Assembly (NCBI GenBank): GCA_027491195.1
Contig: JAIXWQ010000009.1
Coordinates: 434,001-498,000 of the forward strand
Direction: 5' to 3'
Length of the DNA stretch: 64,000 nt
Origin: Cytophagaceae bacterium
GTDB lineage: Bacteria > Bacteroidota > Bacteroidia > Cytophagales > Spirosomataceae
Shown: in pieces, positions 7,813-16,155 of the stretch
Layout of the letters: each line of letters opens with the position of its first letter
Position numbering within the stretch: the first letter of the stretch is position 1
Program-made: the position numbers and the translations under genes
The notes under the pieces: generated by a model
Told to the model about the DNA's origin: nothing
Database searches by the model: none
What the model saw: only the letters and a program-made list of their open reading frames with translations

Positions 7813-7896
7813 CATTCACCATTCACCATCTCTACTCTCTACTCTATACTCTATACTTTTGACTAGCGACTAGCGACTCCCGACTAGTGACTAATT
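7813..7896. repeat. Twelve consecutive 7-nt units in one register
   Basis: From 7813 the sequence divides into twelve heptamers without a phase break: two CATTCAC, one CATCTCT, then nine units beginning ACT (for example ACTCTAT at 7841 and 7848, ACTAGCG at 7862 and 7869, ACTAGTG at 7883). The unit sequence drifts along the tract while the 7-nt spacing is kept. It starts one base after the mini-palindrome array and ends 32 bp before the -33 element of the ribosomal operon promoter. Confidence 0.85.
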
Positions 7897-7928
7897 GCTT
7901 GATTTTCAAAATATTTTTAACGCACCTC

Positions 7929-7959
7929 TTGTTTGTATTATTTTTTTTCCTACCTTTGC
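7929..7959 (+). promoter_or_regulatory. Promoter of the ribosomal-protein operon
   Basis: TTG at 7929-7931, a 19-bp AT-rich spacer, then TACCTTTGC at 7951-7959, matching the Bacteroidota primary sigma consensus (TTG, N17-23, TAnnTTTG with a following C). Transcription would begin near 7965, about 360 nt before the rplC ATG. Confidence 0.8.
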
Positions 7960-7965
7960 ACTCCC

Positions 7966-8325
7966 GTTCGACAAACGCAGTTTTTTATTCAGAGAGAGGT
8001 TGGCAGAACTTCCCGAATTTATTTAAAACACATAAAATGCATGTCAAACAGGTCTTAAATCGAGGAAAGCTTGATTTTTGTGTTAGAACTGGTATTGATT
8101 GATGACCGTTGAATGCCCAGCCCATTAATTAAATATTAAGCTACACAAGGTGTTTTTTCACTGTTATCCACAGTGGGTTCATCTTGTCGCCTTATACCAA
8201 TTCTGCTTTTTTTTATTGTTTAGATTCCTATATCACGTTCAGTTGAACGATGATTTTGAATAAAAGTCTTACAACAAGCCACGGTAGCCTTGTAAGCATA
8301 TTTATATTTTAAATATTAACATATT
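7966..8325 (+). promoter_or_regulatory. Long structured 5' leader of the rplC operon with attenuator-like element
   Basis: No conserved protein is encoded in these 360 nt. Several pairings are visible. ACAAGGTG (8145-8152) pairs with CATCTTGT (8180-8187), enclosing CACTGT/ACAGTG (8159-8164, 8170-8175). AGAACTGGTAT (8085-8095) pairs with ATACCAATTCT (8194-8204, one mismatch), and eight T follow at 8207-8214, resembling a terminator. CGTTCA/TGAACG lies at 8236-8249. CTTACAA (8268-8274) pairs with TTGTAAG (8290-8296) 29 nt before the start codon. This layout suggests autogenous control by a ribosomal protein, by analogy with L4 control of the E. coli S10 operon; the ligand is unknown. Confidence 0.55.
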
Positions 8326-8943
8326 ATGTCAGGAATTATTGGTAAAAAAGTCGGAATGACTAGCCTATACATGGAAGACGGTAAAGCTGTTCCATGTACG
8401 CTAATCGAAGCCGGTCCTTGTGTGGTTACACAAGTGAAAACTGTAGAGAAAGAAGGCTATAACGCTGTTCAAATCGGCTACGGTGAGAAAAAAGAAAAGC
8501 ACACAACAAAATCTTTGTTGGGTCACTTCAAGAAAGCAAATACTACTCCCAAGAAGAAATTGGTAGAATTTCGCACGTTTGAGCAGCCGCTAGCTTTAGG
8601 GGATGTTTTAACTGTTGAAATGTTACAATTAGATACGTTCGTAGACGTTGTCGGAACATCTAAAGGTAAAGGTTTCCAAGGTGTTGTTAAGCGTCACGGA
8701 TTTGCCGGTGTGGGTGGTCAAACTCACGGTCAGCATAACCGCGGTCGTCACCCAGGTTCAATTGGTGCGTGTTCATTCCCATCTCGTGTATTCAAAGGCT
8801 TACGCATGGCGGGTCGTACAGGTGGTAATCGTGTTAAGGTTCAAAACCTTCAAGTTTTGAGAATCTATCCAGAGAAAAACTTATTAGTAGTTTCTGGATC
8901 AGTACCTGGAGCTAAGAACTCATACGTAATCATTGAAAATTAA
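8326..8943 (+). CDS. rplC: 50S ribosomal protein L3
   Basis: A 205-residue primary 23S rRNA-binding protein that reaches the peptidyl-transferase centre. The N-terminal Ile-Gly-Lys-Lys-Val-Gly-Met-Thr and the C-terminal signature around residues 145-175 (Arg-His-Pro-Gly-Ser-Ile-Gly, then Gly-Arg-Thr-Gly-Gly-Asn-Arg-Val) are typical and length is normal. It is the first gene of the operon here; rpsJ (S10), which usually precedes it, is absent. The ATG follows the leader hairpin by 29 nt and has no Shine-Dalgarno sequence, as is usual in this phylum. Confidence 0.98.
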   Translation: MSGIIGKKVGMTSLYMEDGKAVPCTLIEAGPCVVTQVKTVEKEGYNAVQIGYGEKKEKHTTKSLLGHFKKANTTPKKKLVEFRTFEQPLALGDVLTVEMLQLDTFVDVVGTSKGKGFQGVVKRHGFAGVGGQTHGQHNRGRHPGSIGACSFPSRVFKGLRMAGRTGGNRVKVQNLQVLRIYPEKNLLVVSGSVPGAKNSYVIIEN

Positions 8944-8980
8944 AAATTGGGCCTAGCCTAAACAATAGACATTCTGAAAC

Positions 8981-9610
8981 ATGGAATTATCAGTATATAA
9001 CATAGCAGGAAAAGATACCGGAAAGAAAATTACTCTTTCTGACGAAATCTTTGGTATCGTTCCTAACGAGCATGTGGTTTACTTAGATGTGAAGCAATAT
9101 TTAGCTAACCAACGTCAAGGAACTCACAAAGCAAAAGAGCGTGCAGAAGTTTCTCGCTCGACTCGCAAGATTAAGAAACAAAAAGGTACGGGTGGTGCAC
9201 GTGCAGGTTCAATGAAATCTCCTTTGATGAAAGGTGGTGGACGTATCTTCGGACCACGCCCACGTGATTACCACTTCAAATTGAACAAGAAAGTGAAATC
9301 TTTGGCTCGCCAATCAGCATTAGCTGCTAAAGCTCAAAGTGGAGATATCGCGATCTTAGATTCAGTTTCATTCGCAACGCCACAAACAAAAGCGTATTTA
9401 GCGATGTTGAAAGCACTTCAATTAGATAACACGAAGACATTATTGATCACTCCAGAGGTAGACAAGAATGTAGTATTATCTGGTCGTAATGTTCCTAAGA
9501 CTAAGGTTACAACCGCAGGCGATGTGAACACATACGATTTAGTGAACGCAGGTAAGTTGTTAATCACAACCGCAGCGATTGAAAAAATTGAGTCATCATT
9601 CAGTAACTAA
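8981..9610 (+). CDS. rplD: 50S ribosomal protein L4
   Basis: A 209-residue early-assembly protein lining the exit tunnel. The basic extended loop, rich in Arg/Lys and Gly, lies around residues 45-95 (Gln-Arg-Gln-Gly-Thr-His-Lys, then Lys-Gly-Thr-Gly-Gly-Ala-Arg-Ala-Gly-Ser). L4 is the autogenous repressor of the S10 operon in E. coli, making it a candidate ligand for the leader upstream of rplC, though nothing here proves it. The 37-nt gap after rplC can form a short GGC-CTA-GCC hairpin. Confidence 0.98.
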   Translation: MELSVYNIAGKDTGKKITLSDEIFGIVPNEHVVYLDVKQYLANQRQGTHKAKERAEVSRSTRKIKKQKGTGGARAGSMKSPLMKGGGRIFGPRPRDYHFKLNKKVKSLARQSALAAKAQSGDIAILDSVSFATPQTKAYLAMLKALQLDNTKTLLITPEVDKNVVLSGRNVPKTKVTTAGDVNTYDLVNAGKLLITTAAIEKIESSFSN

Positions 9611-9646
9611 TTGACAGAAGATTTTCTGTTATAAACGAAAATAAAA

Positions 9647-9934
9647 ATGGGCATTATTAAACGTCCGGCCTTGACTGAAAAGTCGCAAGCCATGCAAGAG
9701 AAAGGCCAATACACGTTTGTTGTTGAGTTGACAGCAAACAAGATTGAGATTGCCAAAGAGGTGAAGAAGATGTACGGTGTTGATGTTCAAGATGTGAGAA
9801 CAATGCGTCAGATTGGAAAAGTAAAGTCCAAGTCTACACGTACTAAGGTCACTTCTGGACGTACTTCTACGATCAAGAAAGCAATTGTAACAGTAGCTCC
9901 AGGTGAAGTAATTGACTTCTACCAAGGAATCTAA
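9647..9934 (+). CDS. rplW: 50S ribosomal protein L23
   Basis: A 95-residue protein at the tunnel exit, where trigger factor and SRP dock. The N-terminal Ile-Ile-Lys-Arg-Pro-Ala-Leu-Thr-Glu-Lys-Ser is the family signature and the length is normal. The gap before it contains a hairpin ACAGAA-GATT-TTCTGT at 9614-9629. It lies between rplD and rplB as in the universal order. Confidence 0.97.
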   Translation: MGIIKRPALTEKSQAMQEKGQYTFVVELTANKIEIAKEVKKMYGVDVQDVRTMRQIGKVKSKSTRTKVTSGRTSTIKKAIVTVAPGEVIDFYQGI

Positions 9935-9979
9935 TTAAAAAAACTAAGGGGGTTCATCCCGATAAATTGAACTAATTAA

Positions 9980-10807
9980 ATGGCAGCAATTAAAAAAATT
10001 AAACCAACAACTCCAGGACAACGTCACCGCATCGCGCCGACGTTCGAGGAGATTACTACGGACAAACCGTACAAGCCTTTACTAGAACCGATCAAGAGAA
10101 CGGGTGGTAGAAATGCAGATGGTCGTCGCTCGATGCGTTACATCGGTGGTGGTCACAAGCGTCGTTACCGTGTGATTGATTTCGCTCGTTTGAGATTTGA
10201 TGTTCCTGCAACGGTATTAACAGTAGAATACGATCCAAACCGTACTTCTCGTATCGCTCTTATTGAGTATACAGACGGTCAGAAATCATATATTTTGGCA
10301 CCAGCTGGTATCCAGGTAGGCCAAACAGTTATCTCAGGAGAGAAAGTTGCTCCAGAGGTGGGTAATGCATTGCCTTTGGCAAACATCCCATTAGGTACAT
10401 TAGTGCACGCAATCGAATTACAACCGGGTAAGGGAGCTGAAATGGCTCGTTCTGCTGGAACATACGCTCAATTGTTAGCACGTGATGGAAAATATGCAAC
10501 CTTGAAATTGCCTTCAGGTGAGATGCGTATGGTACTTGCTCGTTGTCTTGCGACAATTGGTACCGTATCTAACTCAGATCACATGAACGTGAACTTAGGT
10601 AAAGCAGGACGTCACCGTTGGTTAGGTCGTCGTCCGCGTGTTCGTGGTGTTGTAATGAACCCAGTTGATCACCCTATGGGTGGTGGTGAGGGTCGCTCTT
10701 CAGGAGGTCACCCACGTTCTCGTAACGGTTTATTGGCTAAGGGTAAGAAAACTCGTAATCCAAAGAAACACACTAATCGTCTTATCATCAGTAGAAGAAA
10801 AAAATAG
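9980..10807 (+). CDS. rplB: 50S ribosomal protein L2
   Basis: A 275-residue protein required for subunit association and peptidyl transfer. The central Gly-Gly-Gly-His-Lys-Arg-Arg-Tyr-Arg segment and the C-terminal [12 protein letters not shown] (containing the conserved functional His) are intact. Length matches the family. rpsS starts 4 bp after its stop codon. Confidence 0.98.
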   Translation: MAAIKKIKPTTPGQRHRIAPTFEEITTDKPYKPLLEPIKRTGGRNADGRRSMRYIGGGHKRRYRVIDFARLRFDVPATVLTVEYDPNRTSRIALIEYTDGQKSYILAPAGIQVGQTVISGEKVAPEVGNALPLANIPLGTLVHAIELQPGKGAEMARSAGTYAQLLARDGKYATLKLPSGEMRMVLARCLATIGTVSNSDHMNVNLGKAGRHRWLGRRPRVRGVVMNPVDHPMGGGEGRSSGGHPRSRNGLLAKGKKTRNPKKHTNRLIISRRKK

Positions 10808-10811
10808 TTAG

Positions 10812-11090
10812 ATGGCACGTTCACTAAAAAAAGGTCCTTACATTGATTACCGCCTTGATAACAAGGTTCAGGCTATGAACGAATCCGGAAAGAAATCCGT
10901 GATTAAAACATGGTCTAGACGTTCAATGATCTCTCCAGATTTCGTAGGTCACACATTCGCAGTACACAACGGGAATAAATTTATCCCGGTTTTTGCAACT
11001 GAAAATATGGTAGGTCACAAATTAGGTGAGTTCTCTCCAACACGTAACTTCCGTGGTCACGTGGCGAAAAAAGACAAAGGTAAAAGGTAA
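10812..11090 (+). CDS. rpsS: 30S ribosomal protein S19
   Basis: A 92-residue small-subunit head protein that works with S13 at the A site. Arg-Ser-Leu-Lys-Lys-Gly-Pro-Tyr near the start and [11 protein letters not shown] near residues 68-78 are diagnostic. It is packed between rplB and rplV. Confidence 0.97.
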   Translation: MARSLKKGPYIDYRLDNKVQAMNESGKKSVIKTWSRRSMISPDFVGHTFAVHNGNKFIPVFATENMVGHKLGEFSPTRNFRGHVAKKDKGKR

Positions 11091-11125
11091 ATAGATAGAC
11101 TCTCGGGTCTTAATCAATATTGAAA

Positions 11126-11500
11126 ATGGAAGCAATTGCTAAATTAAGAAATGTTCCTACGTCGCCGCAGAAAATGCGTATTGTCGCAGACATGGTACGT
11201 GGACAGAAAGTATCCAAAGCGTTGGGTATCTTAAAATTTGAGCCCAAAGTTGGTGCTAAATCGATAGAGAAATTATTACTCTCTGCGGTTTCTAACTGGC
11301 AAAACAAGCATGTCGATGCTAAAATTGAGGAAGCGGACTTGTTTATCAAGACGATCTTCGTTGATGGAGGTGCTTCGATCAAGCGTTTACGTCCTGCTCC
11401 GCAAGGAAGAGGTCACCGCATCTTGAAGCGTTCAAATCACATCACTTTAGTAGTGGCTTCTTCTGAAGCTCCTGCTTTAGAAACAAGTTCAGCAGAATAA
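11126..11500 (+). CDS. rplV: 50S ribosomal protein L22
   Basis: A 124-residue protein whose beta-hairpin reaches into the exit tunnel and contacts macrolide sites. The frame can be read from a TTG at 11120, but the ATG at 11126 (MEAIAKLRN) is the better start. Conserved segments are Ser-Pro-Gln-Lys-Met-Arg near the N-terminus and [11 protein letters not shown] near residues 90-100. A short Ala/Ser/Glu tail follows. Confidence 0.96.
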   Translation: MEAIAKLRNVPTSPQKMRIVADMVRGQKVSKALGILKFEPKVGAKSIEKLLLSAVSNWQNKHVDAKIEEADLFIKTIFVDGGASIKRLRPAPQGRGHRILKRSNHITLVVASSEAPALETSSAE

Positions 11501-11523
11501 TAGACTATTAGATAAAACAAGAA

Positions 11524-12342
11524 ATGGGACAAAAAATTAACCCTATTGGATTAAGATTAGGTATCGTGAGAGGTTGGGATTCTAATTGGTACGGAGGAAA
11601 AACTTTCGCTGATAAGCTTGTCGAAGACGAGAAAATCAGAAAGTACGTAGCCGCTCGTATTCCAAAAGGATCTATCTCTAAAGTTATTATCGAGCGTACC
11701 TTAAAACGGATCACTTTAACAATCAACACGGCTCGTGCTGGTGTAGTTATCGGTAAGCAAGGTGCAGAAGTAGATAAGCTTAAAGAAGAATTAAAGAAAA
11801 TCACTGGTAAAGATGTTCAAATCAACATCTTTGAGATTAAGCGTCCAGAAATCGATGCAAAATTAATCGGTGAAGCTATCGCTCAACAATTACAAGCTCG
11901 TATTTCATTCCGTCGTGCGATGAAGCAAGCTATCGCTTCTGCGATGCGTGTGGGTGCACAAGGAATTAAATTAAAATTATCAGGTCGTTTAGGTGGTGCT
12001 GAAATGGCACGTTCTGAAGGATACAAAGAAGGTCGTATTCCTCTTCACACACTTCGTGCGGATGTAGACTACGCAATCTCTGAAGCTTTAACTGTTTACG
12101 GAAAGATCGGTATCAAGGTATGGGTATTCCGTGGAGAAGTTTTCGGTAAGCCAGATTTATCTCCTAATGCAAACATGGGATTACAATCAACTGCTGCGGA
12201 TTCTCGTGGTGGTGATCGTGGACCTCGTGGACGTGGTGATGACCGTGGTCGTGGCCGTCGTCCGGAAGGAGCAGATCAAGGTGGTGACCGTAACAAACCA
12301 GGTGCTGGCGGTGCGAACCGTGGACGTGGTGGAAAGCGATAA
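11524..12342 (+). CDS. rpsC: 30S ribosomal protein S3 with RGG-like C-terminal tail
   Basis: S3 binds mRNA at the entry tunnel and has helicase-related function. The KH domain shows Gly-Val-Val-Ile-Gly-Lys-Gln-Gly-Ala near residues 74-82, and the C-terminal domain includes [10 protein letters not shown] near residue 200. At 272 residues it is about 40 longer than E. coli S3. The extra length (roughly residues 222-272) is a Gly/Arg/Asp tail with repeated Arg-Gly-Asp/Arg and Arg-Gly-Arg-Gly units like RNA-binding RGG tails. rplP follows after 35 nt. Confidence 0.97.
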   Translation: MGQKINPIGLRLGIVRGWDSNWYGGKTFADKLVEDEKIRKYVAARIPKGSISKVIIERTLKRITLTINTARAGVVIGKQGAEVDKLKEELKKITGKDVQINIFEIKRPEIDAKLIGEAIAQQLQARISFRRAMKQAIASAMRVGAQGIKLKLSGRLGGAEMARSEGYKEGRIPLHTLRADVDYAISEALTVYGKIGIKVWVFRGEVFGKPDLSPNANMGLQSTAADSRGGDRGPRGRGDDRGRGRRPEGADQGGDRNKPGAGGANRGRGGKR

Positions 12343-12377
12343 AATATATTTGAATTAGATATTAGACTTATAAGAAG

Positions 12378-12797
12378 ATGTTACAACCAAAAAGAACCAA
12401 ATTTCGTAAGCAACAGAAAGGTCGCGTAAGAGGTGTTGCAACCCGTGGCCACGAGATTGATTTTGGATCATTCGCTATTAAATCTTTAGAGCCAGGTCGT
12501 ATCACTGCTCGTCAAATTGAAGCTGCTCGTATCTCGGTAACCCGTGCTATGAAACGTGAAGGACAAGTTTGGATCCGTGTTTTCCCTGACAAACCTATTA
12601 CTAAGAAGCCTGCAGAGGTTCGTATGGGTAAGGGTAAAGGTGCTCCTGAGTATTGGGTAGCTAATGTTCGCCCAGGAACTATCTTGTTTGAATCGTCAGG
12701 TGTTCCTTTGGCGGTTGCTCAAGAGGCTTTACGTTTAGCAGCACAGAAGTTGCCAATGCGTACGAAGTTTGTTGTTCGTAGAGATTATTCAGAATAG
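12378..12797 (+). CDS. rplP: 50S ribosomal protein L16
   Basis: A 139-residue protein near the tRNA elbow of the A site. The N-terminal [11 protein letters not shown] and the central [10 protein letters not shown] are family signatures. Length is normal. It precedes rpmC as in other bacteria. Confidence 0.97.
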   Translation: MLQPKRTKFRKQQKGRVRGVATRGHEIDFGSFAIKSLEPGRITARQIEAARISVTRAMKREGQVWIRVFPDKPITKKPAEVRMGKGKGAPEYWVANVRPGTILFESSGVPLAVAQEALRLAAQKLPMRTKFVVRRDYSE

Positions 12798-12838
12798 GAT
12801 ATTAGACCTACAGTTTAATACATCCAAATAACATTGTT

Positions 12839-13030
12839 ATGAAAAACGCAGAAATACAAAAATTAGGAGTTGAAGAATTGAAGAAGCAGATTGCTGCTGA
12901 GCAAGAGAATATCTCTCGTTTGAAATTAGCTCACGCTATTTCACCGATTGAGAATCCAATGCGCATTCGTCAAAACCGCAAATTGATCGCGAAGTTAGAA
13001 ACTGCTCTAAGCGCGGCAACAAAAGCTTAA
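12839..13030 (+). CDS. rpmC: 50S ribosomal protein L29
   Basis: A 63-residue all-helical protein near the tunnel exit beside L23. It opens with Lys-Asn-Ala-Glu-Ile-Gln-Lys-Leu and contains the typical Pro-Met-Arg-Ile-Arg-Gln-Asn-Arg-Lys segment near residues 40-49. The ATG spans 12839-12841. Position between rplP and rpsQ is conserved. Confidence 0.95.
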   Translation: MKNAEIQKLGVEELKKQIAAEQENISRLKLAHAISPIENPMRIRQNRKLIAKLETALSAATKA

Positions 13031-13099
13031 TTTAATTAATTTTTAATAGGCCGGTTCAAATACGCTATCGGCCAATTGTTTAACATTAATCCAACAACC

Positions 13100-13357
13100 A
13101 TGGAAGAAAGAAATCTAAGAAAAGTTAGAATTGGGAAAGTGGTAAGTAACAAGATGGACAAGTCTATCACGTTAACAGTTGACCGTAAGGTAAAACACCC
13201 ATTGTACGGAAAGTTCGTACAGAAGACTACTAAATTGATGGCTCACGACGAGAATAACGAGTGTGGCATCGGTGATACAGTTAAAGTAATGGAAACACGC
13301 CCTCTTTCGAAGAACAAGTGTTGGAGATTAATAGAAATCGTCGCTAAAGCGAAGTAA
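13100..13357 (+). CDS. rpsQ: 30S ribosomal protein S17
   Basis: An 85-residue OB-fold 16S rRNA-binding protein. The frame extends upstream to a TTG at 13076, but the ATG at 13100 ([10 protein letters not shown]) gives the family length. Core motifs are [11 protein letters not shown] and Val-Lys-His-Pro-Leu-Tyr-Gly-Lys. Confidence 0.96.
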   Translation: MEERNLRKVRIGKVVSNKMDKSITLTVDRKVKHPLYGKFVQKTTKLMAHDENNECGIGDTVKVMETRPLSKNKCWRLIEIVAKAK

Positions 13358-13401
13358 TTCTATATTGTTATACAAAATTTAAAATTTAAAGATCAAATAT
13401 A

Positions 13402-13770
13402 ATGTTACAGCAAGAATCAAGATTGGGTGTAGCGGATAATTCTGGAGCAAAAGAAGTTTTAGTCATTCGCGTATTAGGCGGTACTGGCAAAAGATACGCT
13501 TCTATTGGAGATAAAATTGTCGTTTCTGTGAAGTCAGCACTTTCTTCTTCTAACATGAAGAAAGGAACCGTTTCAAGAGCAGTAGTTGTTCGTGTGAAGA
13601 AAGAAATTCGTCGTAAAGATGGTTCTTATATTCGTTTCGAAGATAACGCAGCCGTTTTATTAAACGCAAATGATGAGCCGAGAGGAACTCGTATTTTCGG
13701 GCCAGTTGCGCGTGAGTTGCGTGATGCAGGATTCATGAAAATTGTTTCCCTAGCCCCTGAAGTTTTATAA
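13402..13770 (+). CDS. rplN: 50S ribosomal protein L14
   Basis: A 122-residue protein at the inter-subunit face. It starts [16 protein letters not shown], a near-universal L14 opening, and contains [13 protein letters not shown] close to the C-terminus. Length is exactly standard. It opens the spc-type gene block. Confidence 0.98.
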   Translation: MLQQESRLGVADNSGAKEVLVIRVLGGTGKRYASIGDKIVVSVKSALSSSNMKKGTVSRAVVVRVKKEIRRKDGSYIRFEDNAAVLLNANDEPRGTRIFGPVARELRDAGFMKIVSLAPEVL

Positions 13771-13781
13771 TTAGATGAGAT

Positions 13782-13797
13782 ATTGGGTGAATCCAAT
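13782..13797 (+). other. Intercistronic hairpin between rplN and rplX
   Basis: ATTGGG, loop TGAA, TCCAAT: a 6-bp stem closed by a G-U pair in the 41-nt gap, ending 14 nt before the rplX ATG. No U-run follows, so it is not a terminator. It could influence rplX initiation or RNA processing. Confidence 0.4.
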
Positions 13798-13811
13798 TTA
13801 ATAATCATACA

Positions 13812-14147
13812 ATGGAAAAAAATACAAGTAAACCAGCAAAATTGCACGTTAAAAAAGGAGATACTGTTCAAGTGATCGCAGGTAATGCGAAAGGCAAAAC
13901 AGGTGTAATCACTCAAGTGATCGTTGAAAAATCTCGTGCAATCGTAGAAGGAGCTAACTTGCAAACTAAGCACGTTAAGCCATCTGCAGCTAATCCTCAA
14001 GGAGGAATCGAAAAGCGTGAAGGTTCAATCCACATCTCTAACCTAATGGTTGTAGAAAACGGAAAGCCTGTACGTACAGGTCGTAAATTGAACGAGAAGG
14101 GTAAATTACAACGCTATTCTAAAGCGACTGGTAAATTTATCGCATAA
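13812..14147 (+). CDS. rplX: 50S ribosomal protein L24
   Basis: A 111-residue assembly-initiator protein. The KOW motif lies near residues 14-32 (Lys-Lys-Gly-Asp-Thr-Val-Gln-Val-Ile-Ala-Gly, then Lys-Gly-Lys-Thr-Gly). Later Gly-Ile-Glu-Lys-Arg-Glu-Gly-Ser-Ile-His matches the family. Length is normal. Confidence 0.97.
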   Translation: MEKNTSKPAKLHVKKGDTVQVIAGNAKGKTGVITQVIVEKSRAIVEGANLQTKHVKPSAANPQGGIEKREGSIHISNLMVVENGKPVRTGRKLNEKGKLQRYSKATGKFIA

Positions 14148-14160
14148 TTAGAACTTAACC

Positions 14161-14177
14161 GTGGGTCGGAAATCCAC
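14161..14177 (+). repeat. Intercistronic element copy 1 (before rplE)
   Basis: GTGGGTCGGAAATCCAC can fold as a 6-bp stem (GTGGGT/ATCCAC with one G-U pair) around CGGAA. A 16-of-17 match lies at 16156-16172 before rplR. Both are about 30 nt upstream of an ATG in the same operon. Confidence 0.6.
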
Positions 14178-14190
14178 AAAATATACTACA

Positions 14191-14745
14191 ATGGCAGTAC
14201 CTAGATTAAAAGAACGTTTTGTTAAGGAGGTTGTACCAAGCTTGAAAGAAAAGTTTCAGTACAAGTCTATCATGCAAGTGCCTAAGATTACTAAAATCGT
14301 AATCAACAAAGGCGTAGGAGCCGCAGTGTCGGATAAGAAATTAATCGATATCGCTATCGAAGAAATCACGCAGATCGCTGGTCAAAAAGCGGTAGCAACG
14401 ATCTCTAAGAAAGCTATCTCGAACTTTAAGTTACGTGAAGACATGCCTATCGGTGTGAAAGTAACGTTACGTGGAGATAAAATGTACGAATTCTTAGATC
14501 GTTTGACAACAGTTTCTTTAGCACGTGTTCGTGACTTTAAAGGAATTTCTGAAAAGGGATTTGATGGTCGTGGAAACTACACATTAGGGGTTAAAGAGCA
14601 AATCATCTTCCCTGAAATTTCAATCGATAAAGTAAGCAAGATCTCTGGTATGGACATCACGTTTGTGACGACTGCCGCAACAGATGAAGAAGCTTATGCT
14701 TTATTAGCAGCGGTTGGAATGCCTTTTGCAAATCAAAAAAAATAA
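14191..14745 (+). CDS. rplE: 50S ribosomal protein L5
   Basis: A 184-residue 5S rRNA-binding protein of the central protuberance. A GTG at 14161 lies in frame, but the ATG at 14191 ([10 protein letters not shown]) fits the family; the GTG falls in the conserved hairpin element. Visible motifs are [13 protein letters not shown] and Arg-Val-Arg-Asp-Phe-Lys-Gly. Confidence 0.97.
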   Translation: MAVPRLKERFVKEVVPSLKEKFQYKSIMQVPKITKIVINKGVGAAVSDKKLIDIAIEEITQIAGQKAVATISKKAISNFKLREDMPIGVKVTLRGDKMYEFLDRLTTVSLARVRDFKGISEKGFDGRGNYTLGVKEQIIFPEISIDKVSKISGMDITFVTTAATDEEAYALLAAVGMPFANQKK

Positions 14746-14788
14746 ATAGCCCTTTAGGCTTTCATAAAAACCTTTAAATTTTTACAAA

Positions 14789-15058
14789 ATGGCTAAAGAG
14801 TCAGTAAAAGCAAGAGAAAGAAAACGCGAAGCAGCAGTTGCAAAATATGCAGTGAAGCGCGCAGCTTTAAAAGCAGCTGGAGATTACGTTGGATTGGATA
14901 AACTTCCAAAAAATGCATCTCCTGTACGTTTACACAACCGTTGTAAATTAACAGGACGTCCTCGTGGATATATGCGTAAGTTCGGTATTAGCCGTGTTAC
15001 GTTCCGTGAAATGGCATCCAATGGTTTGATTCCAGGTGTAACTAAATCAAGCTGGTAA
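14789..15058 (+). CDS. rpsN: 30S ribosomal protein S14 (zinc-free long form)
   Basis: An 89-residue S14 of the long type. The C-terminal half keeps [15 protein letters not shown] and the ending Gly-Val-Thr-Lys-Ser-Ser-Trp. Only one Cys is present, so the CxxC zinc ribbon of the short form is missing. It needs no zinc, like the L36 encoded later in the operon. Confidence 0.96.
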   Translation: MAKESVKARERKREAAVAKYAVKRAALKAAGDYVGLDKLPKNASPVRLHNRCKLTGRPRGYMRKFGISRVTFREMASNGLIPGVTKSSW

Positions 15059-15063
15059 TATTA

Positions 15064-15096
15064 TTTGATTAATTAAATTCATTTTTGTAATTTTGC
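15064..15096 (+). promoter_or_regulatory. Internal promoter upstream of rpsH
   Basis: TTTG at 15064-15067, a 20-bp spacer, then TAATTTTGC at 15088-15096: an almost perfect Bacteroidota promoter, placed in the 76-nt gap between rpsN and rpsH. A GCAGG/CCTGC pair (15095-15099, 15114-15118) lies at and just after it. It would let rpsH and all genes downstream, including secY and rpoA, be transcribed separately from rplC. Confidence 0.65.
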
Positions 15097-15134
15097 AGGC
15101 CCATTTTAAAAGACCTGCGGCAAATTTAAAAACA

Positions 15135-15530
15135 ATGACAGATCCAATAGCAGATTATTTAACCCGATTGAGAAATGCCTTGAAGGCACGCCATAGGGTA
15201 GTTGAAATTCCTGCTTCCAACATTAAAAAGGAAATCACGAAAGTACTTTTTGATAAAGGATACATTTCAAACTATAAATTCGATGATTCATCCGTACAGG
15301 GAACCATCAAAATTGCGTTGAAATACAACTCAGTTACGAAGCAACCAGCTATCGTTAACTTAACTCGTATTTCTAAGCCAGGTCTTCGTAAATACAATGG
15401 TGCTGAAGAGTTACCACGCGTATTGAACGGATTGGGTATCGCTATCTTGTCTACTTCTAAAGGAGTAATCACAGATAAAGAAGCTCGTACTTTACACGTA
15501 GGTGGAGAAGTACTTTGTTACGTATATTAA
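15135..15530 (+). CDS. rpsH: 30S ribosomal protein S8
   Basis: A 131-residue 16S rRNA-binding protein; in E. coli it is the autogenous repressor of the spc operon. The frame is open from 15093, but that region is promoter DNA and the ATG at 15135 ([15 protein letters not shown]) is the standard start. The C-terminal [11 protein letters not shown] is the S8 signature. Start reassigned on promoter position and length. Confidence 0.97.
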   Translation: MTDPIADYLTRLRNALKARHRVVEIPASNIKKEITKVLFDKGYISNYKFDDSSVQGTIKIALKYNSVTKQPAIVNLTRISKPGLRKYNGAEELPRVLNGLGIAILSTSKGVITDKEARTLHVGGEVLCYVY

Positions 15531-15588
15531 TAATTGTTTCACGCTGAAAGGGGAGCAATCTCGAAATTTAAGCTATAATTAAAGTCTA

Positions 15589-16146
15589 ATGTCAAGAATT
15601 GGAAAGAAGATTATCACTATCCCTGCAGGAGTTACTGTAGAAGTTAGTACTGGTAATTTAGTGACAGTGAAAGGTCCTAAAGGAACTTTGTCACAACAAG
15701 TTGATCAAGATATGATCATTACGATCGAAGAAGGTGTTTTAACTGTGGCTCGTCCGACAGAACAAAAACGTCATAAGGCGATGCACGGTTTATATCGTTC
15801 ATTGATCAACAACATGGTCGTGGGTGTGAGTGAAGGTTACCAAAAAGTTTTGGAGATCATCGGGGTTGGTTACAAGGCCGCAAATCAAGGAAATATTTTA
15901 GAATTAAGCTTGGGTTACTCTCACGCGATTTTCATGTCGATTCCTGCTGAAGTATCTATCGCAACTGCAATGGAGAAAGGTAAGAATCCAATGGTTACAT
16001 TGAACTCGATTGATAAGCAATTAATCGGTCAAGTAGCTGCGAAAATCAAGTCTCTACGTCCAGTTGAACCATACAAAGGTAAAGGTGTTCGTTTCTTAGG
16101 AGAGCAAGTACGTCGTAAAGCTGGTAAAGCAGGCGGTAAAAAATAA
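15589..16146 (+). CDS. rplF: 50S ribosomal protein L6
   Basis: A 185-residue protein near the factor-binding site. Starts Met-Ser-Arg-Ile-Gly-Lys-Lys; the C-terminal Pro-Tyr-Lys-Gly-Lys-Gly-Val-Arg-Phe is the L6 signature. The gap before it holds a small TTTCA-CGC-TGAAA hairpin (15537-15549). Length is normal with a short Lys/Gly tail. Confidence 0.97.
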   Translation: MSRIGKKIITIPAGVTVEVSTGNLVTVKGPKGTLSQQVDQDMIITIEEGVLTVARPTEQKRHKAMHGLYRSLINNMVVGVSEGYQKVLEIIGVGYKAANQGNILELSLGYSHAIFMSIPAEVSIATAMEKGKNPMVTLNSIDKQLIGQVAAKIKSLRPVEPYKGKGVRFLGEQVRRKAGKAGGKK

Positions 16147-16155
16147 ATTATAAGC

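Noticed and set aside
7887-8102. Small 71-codon open frame before rplC
   Set aside because: It starts in the heptamer repeat, covers the promoter and leader, matches no known protein and has no conserved start context.
8164-8172. DnaA box TTATCCACA as part of a replication origin
   Set aside because: A single exact match that lies in the loop and 3' arm of a leader hairpin; no cluster of boxes, no dnaA, dnaN or AT-rich unwinding element nearby.
14161-14190. GTG start for rplE adding ten residues
   Set aside because: The added codons fall in the 17-nt hairpin element shared with the rplR gap; ATG at 14191 gives the standard L5 N-terminus.
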